The notes: a model not told the origin generated them from the letters alone. A DNA stretch of 64,000 bases from Paracoccaceae bacterium (GCA_009773375.1 WRPH01000001.1:62001-126000); one strand, 5' to 3'. Shown: positions 24,493 to 34,962, counted from the first letter of the stretch. Made by a program: numbers and translations.

Positions 24493-26018
24493 GAGGTCCG
24501 CATAATATCTGGCGGCTGATCCGCACCGGGGCCACCTTTGAACGCACCGGCGCGATGGCGGTGGCCTTGGAAGCGATGGAGGTTACGCCGCGACTGCGCT
24601 TTGCCGCGCGGATGCTGGGCTGGCCGTTCAAATGGCTGGGGTTGAAGGGCGATCCCGGCTTGCCACCGGTGACTCGGGCGCTGACGGCACTGGGGCCGGC
24701 CTATATCAAATTTGGTCAGGTGCTGTCGACGCGGCCCGACATCGTTGGTGAAGAACTGGCTATGCAGTTGAAATATCTGCAAGATCAGTTGCCACCATTT
24801 TCAACCTATACCGCCAAGGCCATGGTTGCCGAAGAATTGCGCCTGCCGGTGGACGAGGTTTTTTCCAGCTTTTCTGAACCGGTCGCGGCGGCCTCGATTG
24901 CACAGGTCCACCGGGCAACCCTTCGCGAAACCGGGCAGGATGTGGCGGTAAAAGTGCTGCGCCCGGGCATCGAACGCGCCTTTCGCAAGGATCTTGACGC
25001 ATTTTTCTTTGCCGCGCGCACAATCGAATTCTTGTCTCCGTCGTCCCGCCGCCTGCGCCCGATGGATGTGATTACACATTTCGAAGGCGTGGTTCTGGGC
25101 GAGTTGGACCTGCGACTGGAATCCTCGGCGGCATCCGAATTCGCCGATAACACCAAGAACGACGCCGGGTTTCAGGTGCCGAAGGTGCTTTGGCAACTTT
25201 CCGGCCGTTCGGTAATGACAATGGACTGGGCCGAAGGCATCAATCTGGCCGACAACGCGGCAATTGACGCCGCAGGTCTCGATCGAAGCGCTTTGGGTGC
25301 GCGGGTGCTGCAACTGTTCCTGAGCCACGCGCTGCGCGACGGATTTTTCCATGGCGACATGCATCAGGGCAATCTGAAAGTGGCGGCAAACGGCGATCTG
25401 ATCGCCTATGATTTTGGCATCATGGGCCGGATCGACGAATACACCCGCCGCGTCTATGCCGAAATTTTGATGGGCTTCATCCGCAAGGATTATCGCCGCG
25501 TCGCCGAAGTGCATTTCGAGGCCGGCTATGTGCCCGCCAACCGCGACATCGACGAGTTCGCGCGTGCCTTGCGTGCCGTCGGCGAACCGATCTTCGGGCT
25601 GGAGGCAACGCGGGTATCGATGGCGCGGCTTCTATCGTATCTCTTTGAAGTAACAGAGAGATTCGGCATGGAAACCCGCACCGAGCTGATCCTTTTGCAG
25701 CGGACGATGGTGGTGGTCGAGGGCGTTGCCCGGAGCCTTGATCCGCATATCAACATCTGGCAAGTCGCCAAGCCGGTGGTGGAATCTTATGTCAGCCGCA
25801 ATGTAGGGCCACTGGCCCTGATGCGCGATCTGGCCCAAACTGCCCGTGTTCTGGGCAGGTTCGGGCCGCGCTTGCCACGCTTGATGGAGGCGGCGCTGAT
25901 CCGGCAGGCCGAAGTGCCGCCGCCGGTTTATACCCGGCCGCGCTTGTTTGGATTGCGCGGCGCGGCGGCTGCGGTTGTCACCTTTGGCCTTGGGCTGTGG
26001 CTTGGCCACATGCTTTGA
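24489..26018 (+). CDS. ubiB: ABC1-type kinase UbiB
   Basis: [39 protein letters not shown] start overlaps ubiE stop. Confidence 0.94.
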   Translation: MRGPHNIWRLIRTGATFERTGAMAVALEAMEVTPRLRFAARMLGWPFKWLGLKGDPGLPPVTRALTALGPAYIKFGQVLSTRPDIVGEELAMQLKYLQDQLPPFSTYTAKAMVAEELRLPVDEVFSSFSEPVAAASIAQVHRATLRETGQDVAVKVLRPGIERAFRKDLDAFFFAARTIEFLSPSSRRLRPMDVITHFEGVVLGELDLRLESSAASEFADNTKNDAGFQVPKVLWQLSGRSVMTMDWAEGINLADNAAIDAAGLDRSALGARVLQLFLSHALRDGFFHGDMHQGNLKVAANGDLIAYDFGIMGRIDEYTRRVYAEILMGFIRKDYRRVAEVHFEAGYVPANRDIDEFARALRAVGEPIFGLEATRVSMARLLSYLFEVTERFGMETRTELILLQRTMVVVEGVARSLDPHINIWQVAKPVVESYVSRNVGPLALMRDLAQTARVLGRFGPRLPRLMEAALIRQAEVPPPVYTRPRLFGLRGAAAAVVTFGLGLWLGHML

Positions 26019-26675
26019 TCACGGCACCCGCAACGCGCTGATCTGCGTGGCCGCCACTTCGATACCGCCCTGCAACACCAGTGTCGGGCCATTGGCTCCG
26101 CTGCGGGCCTCCATGATCTGCGCGTAGGATTCCACTGGGGTTGGCAGGCCCAGTTGTTCTTCTCCGCGATAGCTTTCCAGACTGAGCGTGTAGATGCCAT
26201 TGTCCAAAGGATTGCCCGCGATATCCGCGCCCAGCCACTCGTAAGGTTCGGTGCTGACCGTGACATCTTCACGCGCCACCACTTCGCCATTCAGGTTTTT
26301 CACCACCAGAACCGCCCGATCGGCTTGTGCAGCCGGGGTATAGGTCAGCGTCACCGGGTCCGTGCCCAGATAGACCGGCACCGCAGCCCGCGCCTCTTGT
26401 CCAACCCAGGCGGCCAATTGCGCCATGCCCAACACGCCAAACTGGCTCGCCAGACCATCAAGCAACTGGTTTGTCTTCATCTGTTGTTCGACGCCCGAGA
26501 ATGTCGCCAGTTGCACCGCATAATCGGCCGAATCGACCGGATTCAGCGGATCCTGATTGCGCATCTGCACGGTCATCATTTTAAGAAACGTGTCAAAATC
26601 AGCGTTGATCGCTGCTTTCGGCGCTCGTGCCGTGGTCGCCGTCTGCGCGGTAGATACCGGTGAGACAATCATCAT
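26019..26675 (-). CDS. flgD: flagellar hook capping protein
   Basis: DFDTFLKMMTVQMRNQDPLNPVDSADYAVQLATFSGVEQQMKTNQLL. Confidence 0.92.
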   Translation of the reverse strand: MMIVSPVSTAQTATTARAPKAAINADFDTFLKMMTVQMRNQDPLNPVDSADYAVQLATFSGVEQQMKTNQLLDGLASQFGVLGMAQLAAWVGQEARAAVPVYLGTDPVTLTYTPAAQADRAVLVVKNLNGEVVAREDVTVSTEPYEWLGADIAGNPLDNGIYTLSLESYRGEEQLGLPTPVESYAQIMEARSGANGPTLVLQGGIEVAATQISALRVP

Positions 26676-26685
26676 ATGCTCCTTT

Positions 26686-28599
26686 CTAGAGCCGAAGGTT
26701 TAGCCCGTGTCCGCCGTATTGCGCGGCAGACACTGTCGCAGCGCGGGTTGCGGCAGGGGCGATAAAGGAAAGGTCTTCCGGTCGCAGCATGGCGGGGGGC
26801 GGTGAGGGCGTGTCTGGTTGCCCGCCTTGCTGCGCCCAACTGCCAAAACTGAGCGTCGCCCCCGAGAAACCTGCCTGCCGGAATTCCTGCATCAGTTGAT
26901 CGGCATGCCGCCGCACAAGATCCAGCGTCTCTGGGCGTTCAACGCAAAGCACCACACGCACAGAATCGCCGTGCTGATGAATCTGAAACCGCACCGACCC
27001 AAGTTCTTCGGGGTGCAAGAGCACTTCGACCGGGCCCGCTTCGGCGCGCTGTGCGAGCGGCACGATCTGTGCGGCCAGTTTTGGCACCAAAACTGTTGGC
27101 AACACCATGGGATGAGCGGCCCCGTCTGGCACTCGGGTGGGCGTTGACCCCGGAGCTGCCAAATTTGGCAGTAATGCAGCGTCAAGTTTGGCATCATTCA
27201 GCATCGCCTGAGCTGCTGTCGGATCTCCAATAGCTTTGGCTTTGACAAGATGCGTGGTCTCTGCTGTCTGCGACAAGGCCGGGGCGGGCAGCGGCTGCAA
27301 AGGCGGCCGCAAAGCCAAAGCGTCATCTGGCAAAATTGTCGGCGTGATCGCGCCGCTTCCGCCTTGCGGCAATGTAGCGTCCTGCGGCAAAGCGGTTTGC
27401 ACGACCTGCCGCATCGCCTCTGGTTGGCGCTGCAGTTGTATCCGTGTCTGCCAAGCTGATTCGGCCGACGAGCCCGCAACAGGTTGCAAAATATGCGCAG
27501 ACTTCTGCGCCCCGGCCGGCATCACATCTGGCACATGCGCGTCATAAGACCTCGCTTCGGGCACGATCGGTGAGTTTGACACGGTCACGGACATCTTGCG
27601 AAGCGGTGTCAGTTGCGCAGCCTCTGACCGCGCGGTGGGCTCCGGCATCGGGGGCACCCCGTCGGTATCCGAGGTCTGGACTTGCGTGGGAGGGCGCAGT
27701 TGCACCAGTGCGGCGGCAATTGCAGCAGTCTGGGCTTGTTTTGGCGGCATCAGAGGCTGGTCAGACACGGGTTCCGGCGTCAGCGAATCCGTATCGCGCC
27801 GTGCTAAGTCAACCATATCGGCACCCGAAGCGACGATCATGCCCGGCATCGCGCTGACCTTTGCCAAGGCAGGCGCGGCAGTTTTGGCAAGTGTGGGTGC
27901 GGCCTGTCTTTCTTGAGGTTGCACCCCGTCACCCAAGGGCTGGTGTGCCGCTGGATCAGGCTCTGCGTCCGAAACCGGCACTGCAGACGGGTCGGCTTGC
28001 CCACCTGCGCGCCATTTTGGCGGGGCGGCGGTGGAAACGCCCAAATCAGGAAGGCCGCGCACAAAAGCCTGCCCCAGCGCAATGGGTCTGTCCTGTAAGC
28101 CTCTGGCATCCATCGGAGATTCCGCGATTTGACTCGCGGCAAGGTGTTCTTGCTGCGGTTCTGGCGACGGCATTGCGTCAGAAAGAGCCGCTGCAGGAAG
28201 TGCTGAAGCATCTGCTGAAGGCAGCCTGCCGGGCGAGGTGAATTGCGGCAATGCCGCCGCTGCGGGCAAGACTTCGGGCTGCGGCGCTTGCGAGGGCAAG
28301 GTCGCAACCGGCAAATCATCGGGCTGCGACCCCACGTCGGCACCCTGCACCTGTGGCGTCTGCGGCTGTTCCGGCATGGCAGAAGCTGGCATCCGCCCCA
28401 TCAAAATCATCGGGGGCGCGACTAGCCGCACCGGATCGGGCAACGGCACCTCATCCCGCGGGGCCCCTTTCGCGGCAAAACCGACCGCTTCCGCCTCAAC
28501 CATCGCCGCAGCGAAATCATCAGATGCCTCCACATCGGTCGGCGATAGCCTTTGGCCTGCGGCAGGCACACCAAAGATCTGGAGGGTAAGCGCGCTCAT
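26686..28599 (-). CDS. fliK: flagellar hook-length control protein
   Basis: Pro/Ala-rich N-terminus; C-term VEVLLHPEELGSVRFQIHQHGDSVRVVLCVERPETLDLVRRHADQLMQEFRQAGFSGATLSF. Confidence 0.88.
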   Translation of the reverse strand: MSALTLQIFGVPAAGQRLSPTDVEASDDFAAAMVEAEAVGFAAKGAPRDEVPLPDPVRLVAPPMILMGRMPASAMPEQPQTPQVQGADVGSQPDDLPVATLPSQAPQPEVLPAAAALPQFTSPGRLPSADASALPAAALSDAMPSPEPQQEHLAASQIAESPMDARGLQDRPIALGQAFVRGLPDLGVSTAAPPKWRAGGQADPSAVPVSDAEPDPAAHQPLGDGVQPQERQAAPTLAKTAAPALAKVSAMPGMIVASGADMVDLARRDTDSLTPEPVSDQPLMPPKQAQTAAIAAALVQLRPPTQVQTSDTDGVPPMPEPTARSEAAQLTPLRKMSVTVSNSPIVPEARSYDAHVPDVMPAGAQKSAHILQPVAGSSAESAWQTRIQLQRQPEAMRQVVQTALPQDATLPQGGSGAITPTILPDDALALRPPLQPLPAPALSQTAETTHLVKAKAIGDPTAAQAMLNDAKLDAALLPNLAAPGSTPTRVPDGAAHPMVLPTVLVPKLAAQIVPLAQRAEAGPVEVLLHPEELGSVRFQIHQHGDSVRVVLCVERPETLDLVRRHADQLMQEFRQAGFSGATLSFGSWAQQGGQPDTPSPPPAMLRPEDLSFIAPAATRAATVSAAQYGGHGLNLRL

Positions 28600-28707
28600 C
28601 TTTCACCGACTTCTGCCATTGCTTGCTTCAATATTCGCGCAACTGGTTACTGCTTGTTTACCGCCGTGCCGGATAATCCAAAAAATCCGAAGCAATAGGA
28701 GAACCCG

Positions 28708-29013
28708 ATGCAAATGCCACACGACCTGACGCAACTGCCGCTGCCGAAGTCACGCCCGGCGCTTGGCAAGCCCGATCTGGACAGCCCGCTGATGCAACAG
28801 GCGCGCGCACTGGAAGCCAGCTTTCTTTCGGAGATGTTGGGCCATGCCGGCGTTGGCGACACCTCGGAAAGCTTTGGCGGTGGGGTCGGTGAAGATCAGT
28901 TTGCATCTTTTCTGCGCGACGAAGAAGCCAGACAGATGGTGGCGCATGGCGGCATTGGCCTGGCCGAGCAGCTGTTCCGCGCCATGGTGAAAGGACAGAA
29001 AGATGCTGAATGA
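28708..29013 (+). CDS. rod-binding protein (FlgJ N-terminal type)
   Basis: ARALEASFLSEMLGHAGVGDTSESFGGGVGEDQFASFLRDEEARQMVAHGGIGLAEQLF. Confidence 0.85.
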   Translation: MQMPHDLTQLPLPKSRPALGKPDLDSPLMQQARALEASFLSEMLGHAGVGDTSESFGGGVGEDQFASFLRDEEARQMVAHGGIGLAEQLFRAMVKGQKDAE

Positions 29014-29332
29014 TTCCCCGATCGAAACCTTGATGGATCAGGTGCACGACGCGATTCTGACAGCCAATTTCTCCGCCCTGGCCACGCTGTCTCCCGCGCT
29101 GGAAGCCGCGCTTGAGGCGCTTCCGACAGACAATCCGCCGACCGCATTGGCGCGGTTGCGCCAGAAAGCCGAACGTAACGCTGCTTGTGCACAGGCCGCC
29201 GGGCGCGGCGTGCGTGCCGCGATCCGAAGATTAGACGAGGTGCAACAAAATGCAAGCGGGCTAATGACTTATGACGCAGACGGCAACCGCGCCCGCCGCA
29301 ACGCCCTGACAGAGCTGACACGGCGCTTGTAA
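29003..29332 (+). CDS. small helical flagellar-cluster protein, possibly FlgN-like export chaperone
   Basis: Overlaps rod-binding gene; 109-aa helical ORF. Confidence 0.55.
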   Translation: MLNDSPIETLMDQVHDAILTANFSALATLSPALEAALEALPTDNPPTALARLRQKAERNAACAQAAGRGVRAAIRRLDEVQQNASGLMTYDADGNRARRNALTELTRRL

Positions 29333-29537
29333 GGTTTTGCTCAAATCCTTCACATCTGCCTATGTCCGATTAGCGCCTTGTTAGCACTTCTGCCGACTTA
29401 TTGGACCTGCATCCCATGACGGGGTGGCGCAACCGGACCCGGTCCGGAAGCAACGGACAGAACGCCCTTTTGGCCACGCCATAGTGGCGCAACACGCTTG
29501 GCGCAAAGCGCAAAGCAGATCGTGAAGGAAACTGAGT

Positions 29538-30755
29538 ATGTCGTCGATTTTGACCAACAACAGCGCCATGGTTGCCCTGCAGACCATGAAAAGCATCAAT
29601 AGCAACATGAACAAGACTCAGTCGGAAATCTCGACGGGCAAATCGGTCGCCAGCGCCAAAGACAACGCCGCCGTCTGGGCGATTTCGAAGGTAATGGAAT
29701 CCGACGTTGAAGGCTTCAAGGGGATTTCCGACAGCCTCAATCTGGGCTCGTCGACGCTGTCTGTAGCCCGTCAGGCCGCAGAAACCGTCACCGACCTTCT
29801 GACGCAGATCAAGGGCAAGATCGTTGCCGCGCAGGGCAGCAACGTTGACCGCACCAAGATCCAGACCGACATCGACGCGCTGAAGGGGCAGGTCGATTCG
29901 GTGGTTGGCGCAGCCCAGTTCAACGGGCTGAACCTGATCGACGGGTCGCAAACCTCGGTCGATATTCTGTCTTCGTTGGACCGCAGTTCTTCGGGCGTTG
30001 CCGCCTCTTCGATCACCGTCAACGCGCAAAACCTGTCGACGGGGGCCTATGCGGCAAATGACGTGTTCGGCGCCTCCACGGGCGGCACGGTTTCCACCGA
30101 TGCAGATACCTTTGTGCTGAAACTGGACAAGGCCGGCGGCACTGACGATATCACCATTCAGGACGGCGCGACCGCCTGGGCGGCGGGCGACAAGGTCAGC
30201 ATGCGGATTGGCGACAAGACCGCATCTTACACCGTGTCGACCAACGATGTTGCCAGTGGGTCCAACACCATTGCCGATCTGGTGGCGGTTGGCATGAAGA
30301 ATTCCATCGACGCGCTGGGGATTTCCGGCCTGACGGTGGACTATGATTCGGCAAGCCCCGGCCTGCTGTCGTTCACCAACGACGGCACCAAAGACCTTTC
30401 GGTCAGCGGTCAGTTCAAGAACGCCTCGTCGGGCGGGCTTGGCGCGCTTGCATCGATCGACGTTACCACCTCGGCGGGTGCCACGACCGCTTTGGGCAGC
30501 ATCGAAGCGATGGTGCAGACCTCGATTGACGCCGCTTCCGAATTTGGCTCGACCCAGAAACGGATCGACATTCAGTCGTCGTTTGTCAGCAAATTGTCCG
30601 ATGCGCTGAAATCGGGGATCGGCACCATGGTCGATGCCGACATGGAAGAAACCTCGGCCCGCCTGCAAGCGCTGCAGGTGCAACAGCAGTTGGCGACGCA
30701 ATCGCTGTCGATTGCAAACCAGCAGCCGCAGAACATCCTGGCTCTGTTCCGCTAA
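29538..30755 (+). CDS. flagellin
   Basis: SSILTNNSAMVALQTMKSINSNMNKTQSEISTGKSVASAKDNAAVWAISKVMESDV...LQALQVQQQLATQSLSIANQQPQNILALFR. Confidence 0.97.
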   Translation: MSSILTNNSAMVALQTMKSINSNMNKTQSEISTGKSVASAKDNAAVWAISKVMESDVEGFKGISDSLNLGSSTLSVARQAAETVTDLLTQIKGKIVAAQGSNVDRTKIQTDIDALKGQVDSVVGAAQFNGLNLIDGSQTSVDILSSLDRSSSGVAASSITVNAQNLSTGAYAANDVFGASTGGTVSTDADTFVLKLDKAGGTDDITIQDGATAWAAGDKVSMRIGDKTASYTVSTNDVASGSNTIADLVAVGMKNSIDALGISGLTVDYDSASPGLLSFTNDGTKDLSVSGQFKNASSGGLGALASIDVTTSAGATTALGSIEAMVQTSIDAASEFGSTQKRIDIQSSFVSKLSDALKSGIGTMVDADMEETSARLQALQVQQQLATQSLSIANQQPQNILALFR

Positions 30756-30761
30756 CGGTTC

Positions 30762-30788
30762 TGGCCGGGGGGCAACCCCCTCCGGCCA
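30762..30788 (+). terminator. hairpin between flagellin and flaF
   Basis: TGGCCGGGGGG-CAACC-CCCTCCGGCCA, 11-bp stem, one G-U. Confidence 0.6.
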
Positions 30789-30825
30789 TTTCCTCTGATC
30801 CTCAGATTTCCAGGAAGGAACCCCC

Positions 30826-31206
30826 GTGACAGCACATTTCACCGCTGCGCGCTCGGTCTACGCACGGCCCGAAGCGCCGCAAAAAACCCCTCGCTCGCTT
30901 GAATACGATCTGCTTGCCCGCATCACGCAGCGCTTGTCGCTGGCTTGGGCCGCACGCAAGGAAAGCTATCCCGGCCTTGTCGCGGCATTGGATGAAAATC
31001 TGCGGCTTTGGTCGACGCTGGCCTCGGATGTTTCCGATCCGGCCAACAGCCTGCCTGCCAAACTGCGGGCACAACTGTTTTACCTTTACGAATTCACCAG
31101 CCTGCACAGCCGCGCCATCCGCGAAGACAAAGGCTCGGTCGAGGTTCTGGTCGATATCAACACCGCCGTCATGCGCGGCTTGCGTGGCGATGGGGGGGCA
31201 CCATGA
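30826..31206 (+). CDS. flaF: flagellar biosynthesis regulator FlaF
   Basis: PRSLEYDLLARITQRLSLAWAARKESYPGLVAALDENLRLWSTLASDV. Confidence 0.9.
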   Translation: MTAHFTAARSVYARPEAPQKTPRSLEYDLLARITQRLSLAWAARKESYPGLVAALDENLRLWSTLASDVSDPANSLPAKLRAQLFYLYEFTSLHSRAIREDKGSVEVLVDINTAVMRGLRGDGGAP

Positions 31207-31607
31207 GCGGGCTTGTCCTGAAACTTGGGCCGCACGAGCGGGTGCTGATCAACGGTGCGGTGATCGAAAACGGCGACAAGCGGTCGCGGCTGGCAATCAT
31301 GACACCGAACGCGCATATCTTGCGGCTGCGTGATGCGATCCATCCGGAAGAGGTTACCACTCCGGTGCGGCGGGTCTGCTATATCGCGCAGCTGGTGCTG
31401 TCGGGCGATGCCAATGGCAAAGATGCACGCATGCAGTTGCTGCGCGGCATCGAACAGCTTAGCCAGGTGTTGACGGATCACGACAGCCGCACGCTGTTGT
31501 CGCAAGCCACGGCGTTCGTGATGGAGGATCAGCATTATCAAGCCCTTAAATCGCCGCGTGGATTGTTGCCGCGCGAGGAGCGGTTGTTTGCCGCGCACCT
31601 GACATGA
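31203..31607 (+). CDS. flbT: flagellar biosynthesis repressor FlbT
   Basis: LVLKLGPHERVLINGAVIENGDKRSRLAIMTPNAHILRLRDAIHP. Confidence 0.93.
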   Translation: MSGLVLKLGPHERVLINGAVIENGDKRSRLAIMTPNAHILRLRDAIHPEEVTTPVRRVCYIAQLVLSGDANGKDARMQLLRGIEQLSQVLTDHDSRTLLSQATAFVMEDQHYQALKSPRGLLPREERLFAAHLT

Positions 31608-32422
31608 CCTACGCCCCAGCCCTTCCGCTTGGCGGCTATGCTGGCTGGGCGTTTCTGAAACGAACCATGACCAGCCAGACGGCTGCCTTCAACACCGCGC
31701 CTGATCTGAAAAGCGACGAGGCTTATTTCCGAGCCAAGATCGGTCAGATCAACACAGCCGAGCAGTTGGTTGCCGACCGGCGCTTGTTGAAGGTGGCTCT
31801 GGGGGCCTTCGGGCTTGAAAAAGACATCGACAACAAGTTCTTCATCCAGAAAGTGTTACAGGACGGCACGCTGAAAACTGGTACTTTGGCCAATAAATTG
31901 GCCGACAAACAGTATCAGAAACTCTCGGCGGCCTTCGGGTTCGGCGATTTCGCGGTGCCCAGCACCAAGGTTTCCACTTTTCCGGACAAGATCATCAGCG
32001 CCTATCGCGCCCGCCAGTTTGAGGTGGCTGTGGGCGAACAAAGCCCCGATCTTCGCCTGGCCCTGAACGTGCAACGCGAATTGCCCGGCATCGCGGACAA
32101 GGCGACCAGCAGTGAAAACGTCAAGTGGTTCACTGTGCTGGGCAATGCCCCACTGCGCAAGGTGTTCGAAAAGGCGCTTGGGCTGCCCAGCAGCATAGGC
32201 GCGCTGGATCTGGATCAGCAATTGCAGGCGTTCAAAGACAAGGCGAAATCCCAGACCGGCAGCGACACCGTCAGCCAATTCAGCGACCCAGCCAAGCTGG
32301 AGGGGCTGGTGCGGCGGTTCCTGCTGCGATCAGAGGCGGCAAGTTTTGCGCAATCGGGCGCGGGAAATGCCTCGCTGCAATTGATGCAACAGGCGGCCAG
32401 CGCCGCGCGGTATCGGTTCTAG
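31604..32422 (+). CDS. DUF1217 domain flagellar-associated protein
   Basis: YFRAKIGQINTAEQLVADRRLLKVALGAFGLEKDIDNKFFIQKVLQDGT. Confidence 0.85.
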   Translation: MTYAPALPLGGYAGWAFLKRTMTSQTAAFNTAPDLKSDEAYFRAKIGQINTAEQLVADRRLLKVALGAFGLEKDIDNKFFIQKVLQDGTLKTGTLANKLADKQYQKLSAAFGFGDFAVPSTKVSTFPDKIISAYRARQFEVAVGEQSPDLRLALNVQRELPGIADKATSSENVKWFTVLGNAPLRKVFEKALGLPSSIGALDLDQQLQAFKDKAKSQTGSDTVSQFSDPAKLEGLVRRFLLRSEAASFAQSGAGNASLQLMQQAASAARYRF

Positions 32423-32495
32423 CCGGGTTTTCCGGATTGATAAACCGCAACGACGCCTTCGGCTGGCACAATGTCAGCTGCCTGTTCAAATCACT

Positions 32496-33803
32496 TCACA
32501 CTGCGCCCAAGACGGCGGCCAGACGGGTAAAACTCCCCGCCACGCCATCCGCCGGGGCATCTTCGGCCAGAAACGCATCCAGCATCGGCCAGACCCTGAT
32601 CGCGGCATCGACCAGCGGGTCGGAACCTTTGGCATAAAGCCCTGCCTGAATCATCATTTCGGCCCGGCCCCAAGCCCCAAGTAACTGCCGCGCCTTGGCA
32701 ATCAACTCGTTTTCAGCAGTTGAAGCTGCCTCAGGCAAGCTGCGCGACACCGACCGCAAAAGATCAATGGCGGGATAGCGGCCACGTTCGGCAATCTTGC
32801 GATCCATCACCACATGGCCATCCAGCACACCGCGCAGAATATCGGCGATGGTTTCCTCCATATCCGACCCGGCAACCAGCACCGAAAATACCGCCGTGAT
32901 ATCGCCTTCGCCCTCTGGCCCCGGACCAGCCCGTTCGGCCAGCGACATGATCGCCTGCGCAACCGAGGGGGGATAGCCTTTCAGCGCTGCGGTTTCGCCC
33001 GAAGCCAGGGCCACCTCGCGATGGGCCTCGGCAAATCGGGTGATCGAATCGGCCAGAAACAACACATGCAGCCCCTGTGCGCGAAAATGTTCTGCCACCG
33101 TCATCGCCGCCATCGCGCAACGCCGCCGCGCCAGCGCCGATTGATCCGATGTCGCCGTCACCAGAACTGAGCGTTTCATGCCCTCTGGCCCCAGCACACG
33201 TTCGACAAATTCCCGCAGCTCGCGCCCGCGTTCACCGACCAGCGCGATCACCACCACATCAGCCTCGACCCCACGGGCGAATTTCGCCAGCAGCGAAGAT
33301 TTGCCCACGCCCGAGCCAGCAAACAGACCGATGCGCTGGCCGCGCACCAGGGGCAGCATCGTATCGAAAATCGCCACCCCGGTTGACACCCGCTCACCCA
33401 GCCGCCGCCGCTTGGCTGCAGGCGGGGCTTCGGCGCGAAGGGATCGCGAAATCGGCCCTCGAAACAATGGCTTACCATCCATCGGCCTGCCATAGGGGTC
33501 CACGATGCGGCCAATCCAGCTGTCATCCGGCGCGATGTCGGAGGCCCCGGCAAGCATCACCTCGGTTCCGATCCGCAGCCCTTCCGGCGGGCCTTCGGTC
33601 AGCACCGTCACGCCACCGGCGGACAGGTTCAGCACCTCGCCACCCAAAACGCCGCCAATCAGCACCCGGTCCCCCAGCCGCGCCGTTTGCTCCAGCCCGA
33701 CCACCCGCACTGTGCCGCGCGCTACTTCAGCAACGCGCCCCAACCGGGCCGCCACCACAATCGTCGCAATTTCTGCGCAGAGCGTATCAAAAACATGGTT
33801 CAT
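32496..33803 (-). CDS. fliI: flagellum-specific ATP synthase
   Basis: RIGLFAGSGVGKSSLLAKFARG; GERGRELREFVERVLGPEGMKRSVLVTATSDQSALARRRCA. Confidence 0.95.
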   Translation of the reverse strand: MNHVFDTLCAEIATIVVAARLGRVAEVARGTVRVVGLEQTARLGDRVLIGGVLGGEVLNLSAGGVTVLTEGPPEGLRIGTEVMLAGASDIAPDDSWIGRIVDPYGRPMDGKPLFRGPISRSLRAEAPPAAKRRRLGERVSTGVAIFDTMLPLVRGQRIGLFAGSGVGKSSLLAKFARGVEADVVVIALVGERGRELREFVERVLGPEGMKRSVLVTATSDQSALARRRCAMAAMTVAEHFRAQGLHVLFLADSITRFAEAHREVALASGETAALKGYPPSVAQAIMSLAERAGPGPEGEGDITAVFSVLVAGSDMEETIADILRGVLDGHVVMDRKIAERGRYPAIDLLRSVSRSLPEAASTAENELIAKARQLLGAWGRAEMMIQAGLYAKGSDPLVDAAIRVWPMLDAFLAEDAPADGVAGSFTRLAAVLGAV

Positions 33804-33885
33804 CGGATTCTCCGTTTGTTCCCCGCTTACCCTTTCTAAAGGAATCACCGTTAAGCCTTGGTGAAGCGACCAAGGGAGAATCCCG

Positions 33886-34269
33886 ATGTTTGAAAAACTT
33901 GAACTGACCAGAATGGCACAAGACATGGCGGCGCGCGCCGGCGCTCGGATGGGGGTGATTGCCCGCAACGTCGCCAATGCCGACACGCCCGGTTTTCAGG
34001 CGATGGACTTGCCATCCTTTGCCGAAACCTATCAAGACCGGGAAGGCGCGATGCGGGCCAGTCGTGCGGGCCACTTCGGCACCACAGATCAGCCGCAAGA
34101 CCCGCAGGTGCGCCGGGTAAAAGGCGCGGGCGCACCGAATGGCAACACCGTTTCGCTGGAACAGGAAATGGTAAAAACGGCCAGCGTCCGCCAAGACCAT
34201 GAAATGGCCTTGGCGATCTATCGCAACACCTCTGACATCATCCGCGCCAGCCTTGGCCGGAATCGGTAG
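33886..34269 (+). CDS. flgB: flagellar basal body rod protein FlgB
   Basis: VIARNVANADTPGFQAMDL; NTVSLEQEMVKTASVRQDHEMALAIY. Confidence 0.92.
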   Translation: MFEKLELTRMAQDMAARAGARMGVIARNVANADTPGFQAMDLPSFAETYQDREGAMRASRAGHFGTTDQPQDPQVRRVKGAGAPNGNTVSLEQEMVKTASVRQDHEMALAIYRNTSDIIRASLGRNR

Positions 34270-34278
34270 GGGGGATAG

Positions 34279-34659
34279 ATGAACGATCTGACCACCTCGT
34301 TGTCTCTCGCCGCCTCTGGAATGGAGGCGCAGGCGCAGCGGCTACGGCATGTCTCCGAAAACATCGCCAATGCCGACACCCCCGGATACCACCGCAAAAT
34401 CGTTGGTTTCCAAGAGGCTATGGATTCTGGCCTGGTTGAAACCACGCCGGTTCATCTGGATCAGACCGCGCTGGAAAGCGTCTATGATCCAGGCAATCCG
34501 CTTGCGGATGAAAGCGGTCACTATGATGGATCGAACGTCGATCTGGTGATCGAAATCGCTGACGCGCGCGAAGCGCAGCGCAGCTACGAGGCAAACCTCA
34601 AACTGTTCGATCAGGCAAGGCAGATGACCAGCAGCCTGTTTGAACTTTTGCGCCGATAA
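34279..34659 (+). CDS. flgC: flagellar basal body rod protein FlgC
   Basis: SLAASGMEAQAQRLRHVSENIANADTPGYHRK. Confidence 0.94.
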   Translation: MNDLTTSLSLAASGMEAQAQRLRHVSENIANADTPGYHRKIVGFQEAMDSGLVETTPVHLDQTALESVYDPGNPLADESGHYDGSNVDLVIEIADAREAQRSYEANLKLFDQARQMTSSLFELLRR

Positions 34660-34671
34660 AGGAGATCCAGA

Positions 34672-34962
34672 ATGGATATCAGAACGTCCCTTGCCGCCCA
34701 GACCTATGCGCAGACGCGCGCGGCGGCAGCCCCGGAACCGGGGTCGGAGAATGTGGAAACCACGATTGGCCGGATGGTCGGCAGCTTTGCCGAAACGCTG
34801 GCCAACGGCGAACAGACCGCCCGTGCAGCGATGACGGGCGGTGCTGATCCGCACGCTTTGGTGCAGGCTTTGGCCAGCTCGCAGCTTGCGGTCGAGACCG
34901 TGGCCACCGTGCGCGACAAGGTGGTCGAGGCCTATCAGGAAATCCTGAGGATGCCGGTATGA
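34672..34962 (+). CDS. fliE: flagellar hook-basal body protein FliE
   Basis: DPHALVQALASSQLAVETVATVRDKVVEAYQEILRMPV. Confidence 0.92.
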   Translation: MDIRTSLAAQTYAQTRAAAAPEPGSENVETTIGRMVGSFAETLANGEQTARAAMTGGADPHALVQALASSQLAVETVATVRDKVVEAYQEILRMPV

